DNA from: Caenibius tardaugens NBRC 16725
GTDB lineage: Bacteria > Pseudomonadota > Alphaproteobacteria > Sphingomonadales > Sphingomonadaceae
Direction of reading: 5' to 3'
NCBI RefSeq assembly: GCF_003860345.1
Contig: NZ_CP034179.1
Coordinates: 2,278,001-2,342,000 of the forward strand
DNA length: 64,000 nt
The notes under the pieces are model-generated. The model ran no database searches. It was given only the letters and a program-made list of their open reading frames with translations, and was not told the origin of the DNA. A program made the position numbers and the translations under genes. Of this stretch, positions 63,072 to 64,000 are shown in pieces (position 1 is the stretch's first letter; each line of letters begins with the position of its first letter).

Positions 63072-63658
63072 GTGAACTGCGCCCCGATCTTGCCCTGATT
63101 GCCGAACATGTCGCGCCCGGTGCGCGGGTGCTGGATATCGGCTGCGGCGATGGTGCGCTGATGGCCGCCCTGCGCGATACCAAGGGTGTCGATGCGCGGG
63201 GGATGGAAATTGATCCCGCCAAAGTCGAACAATGCGTAAGCAAGGGGCTGTCGGTCATTCAGGGGGATGCCGATACCGATCTCGCCTTCTATCCGCGCGA
63301 CACGTTCGACTATGCGATCCTCAGCCAGACCTTGCAGACCACCTCGCGGCCCGATCTGATGCTGGATGAATTGCTGCGCGTGGGTCGCAAGGCTTTCGTC
63401 AGCTTCCCCAATTTCGCCCATTGGCGCGTGCGCATGGCCCTGTTGTGGCGCGGACGCATGCCGGTAACCCGGCAATTGACGTACAGCTGGTACGATACGC
63501 CCAACATCCACCATTTGACCGTGGCCGATTTCCGCGATCTGCTGGCGGCCAAAGGTGTGAAGACCGAAGCGTGCTGGTTTTTGGCCGATGGCCGGGAAAT
63601 CGGCGCGACGGGGGCGAACTGGCTGGCGCAGAACGCGGTGTTCCAGATTTCGCGATAG
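63068..63658 (+). CDS. metW: Methionine biosynthesis protein MetW
   Basis: 196 residues from ATG 63068 over the GNAT stop. SAM-dependent methyltransferase fold: VLDIGCGDGALMAAL, then the MetW-specific PNFAHWRVRMALLWRGRMPV and WYDTPNIHHLTVADF. MetW is required with MetX for homoserine acetylation in many proteobacteria; its own chemical role is unclear. Confidence 0.95.
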   Translation: MSELRPDLALIAEHVAPGARVLDIGCGDGALMAALRDTKGVDARGMEIDPAKVEQCVSKGLSVIQGDADTDLAFYPRDTFDYAILSQTLQTTSRPDLMLDELLRVGRKAFVSFPNFAHWRVRMALLWRGRMPVTRQLTYSWYDTPNIHHLTVADFRDLLAAKGVKTEACWFLADGREIGATGANWLAQNAVFQISR

Positions 63659-63674
63659 CAGGGACGGGCCCGGT

Positions 63675-64000
63675 TCAGCGCGGGATCAGCCACGCGGGGG
63701 CGGCGTGGCCCGCTGTGCGCGGCGGGGCGCCTGCGGGGATATCCTGCCCCAATACCTGCGCATTCCCGTCAAACCACGCAGCGGTTCCGATGCGGCTGGT
63801 AATGCGCCAGCCCTCTGCCGTCCGCGCGAATTCATCGTCATACCAGCCGCCGACCAGAAAATGCGGATCAGGCGCCAGCGCGTTGCGTGTGTGTTGCGCA
63901 ATGAAATACGTGCGCGCCTGGGCCTTGTCGCCTTCGATTGCAATCACCGGCAACCCCAGATGATGCTGGGTCGCGTCCAGCCCGGGCAACACCGTGTTGC
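63675..64000 (-). CDS. SnoaL-like/NTF2-fold protein, C-terminal part
   Basis: The frame is open to the window edge, so the N-terminus lies beyond 64000. The visible ~105 residues (VIAIEGDKAQARTYFIAQHT, PHFLVGGWYDDEFARTAEGW, ITSRIGTAAWFDGN) fit the second half of a SnoaL-like nuclear-transport-factor-2 fold, used by small hydrolases, isomerases and dehydratases. Function not predictable from this part. Confidence 0.75.
   Translation of the reverse strand, partial: NTVLPGLDATQHHLGLPVIAIEGDKAQARTYFIAQHTRNALAPDPHFLVGGWYDDEFARTAEGWRITSRIGTAAWFDGNAQVLGQDIPAGAPPRTAGHAAPAWLIPR

Overview
The window looks like chromosomal DNA of a sphingomonad-type alphaproteobacterium (Novosphingobium/Sphingobium-like). 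This is inferred from gene content, not from a search: a ccoNOQP cbb3 oxidase cluster with DUF2189 and CcoI/CcoS, MetX followed by MetW, FtsEX next to an MJ0042 zinc-ribbon protein, DUF3489/DUF2924 genes beside a recombinase, an EPS-associated MarR regulator, and generally GC-rich coding sequence. The window opens inside a sulfite reductase gene and closes inside a SnoaL-like gene.

Layout. (1) 1-2075: end of a sulfite reductase gene, DUF934, and two small coupled ORFs. (2) 2059-4853: an orphan receiver protein, a ClC transporter with CBS domains and a MarR regulator. Three near-identical palindromes at 1488, 2494 and 4401 suggest one MarR regulon. (3) 4854-6898: a leader with stem-loops, cystathionine gamma-synthase (metB), a small membrane protein and a gene cut by an IS21 remnant (6899-8433). 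(4) 8434-15611, minus strand: the cbb3 oxidase operon ccoN-O-Q-P, a small ORF, DUF2189, ccoI, ccoS, and a truncated nnrS where the IS21 remnant begins. (5) 15912-20164: an antioxidant/CO2 cluster (1-Cys peroxiredoxin, beta-carbonic anhydrase, unknown ORF, superoxide dismutase, unknown ORF) divergent from a LysR regulator. (6) 20165-25447: sparse accessory DNA with DUF488, a redoxin pseudogene, IS110 and IS481-type remnants, a diguanylate cyclase and a LuxR-type regulator.

(7) 25448-50414: an exopolysaccharide/capsule locus. It holds a small secreted Ala/Gly-rich protein, a NusG/RfaH-like antiterminator, an initiating sugar-phosphate transferase, an EPS-type MarR regulator, a ligase/polymerase, Wza and Wzc, a periplasmic helical protein, UDP-uronate genes, a Wzx flippase, a CapA-like and an ATP-grasp protein, three GT4 glycosyltransferases, a Wzy polymerase and an asparagine synthetase-type amidotransferase. 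The precursor genes plus AsnB suggest an amidated N-acetylhexosaminuronic acid in the polymer; CapA/ATP-grasp suggests a further amide- or peptide-like decoration (both inference). Long perfect inverted repeats stand before the antiterminator gene and before the MarR gene. An IS graveyard at 46428-48124, including a chimeric IS3/IS256 frame, separates asnB from the rest.

(8) 50411-54849: a truncated pgi tail, then a tyrosine recombinase opposite a DUF3489-DUF2924-serine recombinase operon with its own terminator. (9) 55202-64000: ordinary core genome: tRNA-Leu(GAG), a zinc-ribbon/DUF3426 protein, ftsE-ftsX-ydcF-plsC, tyrC-hisC on the minus strand, and metX-GNAT-metW on the plus strand. Genes in these core operons mostly overlap by 1-4 bases, so translational coupling is the rule.
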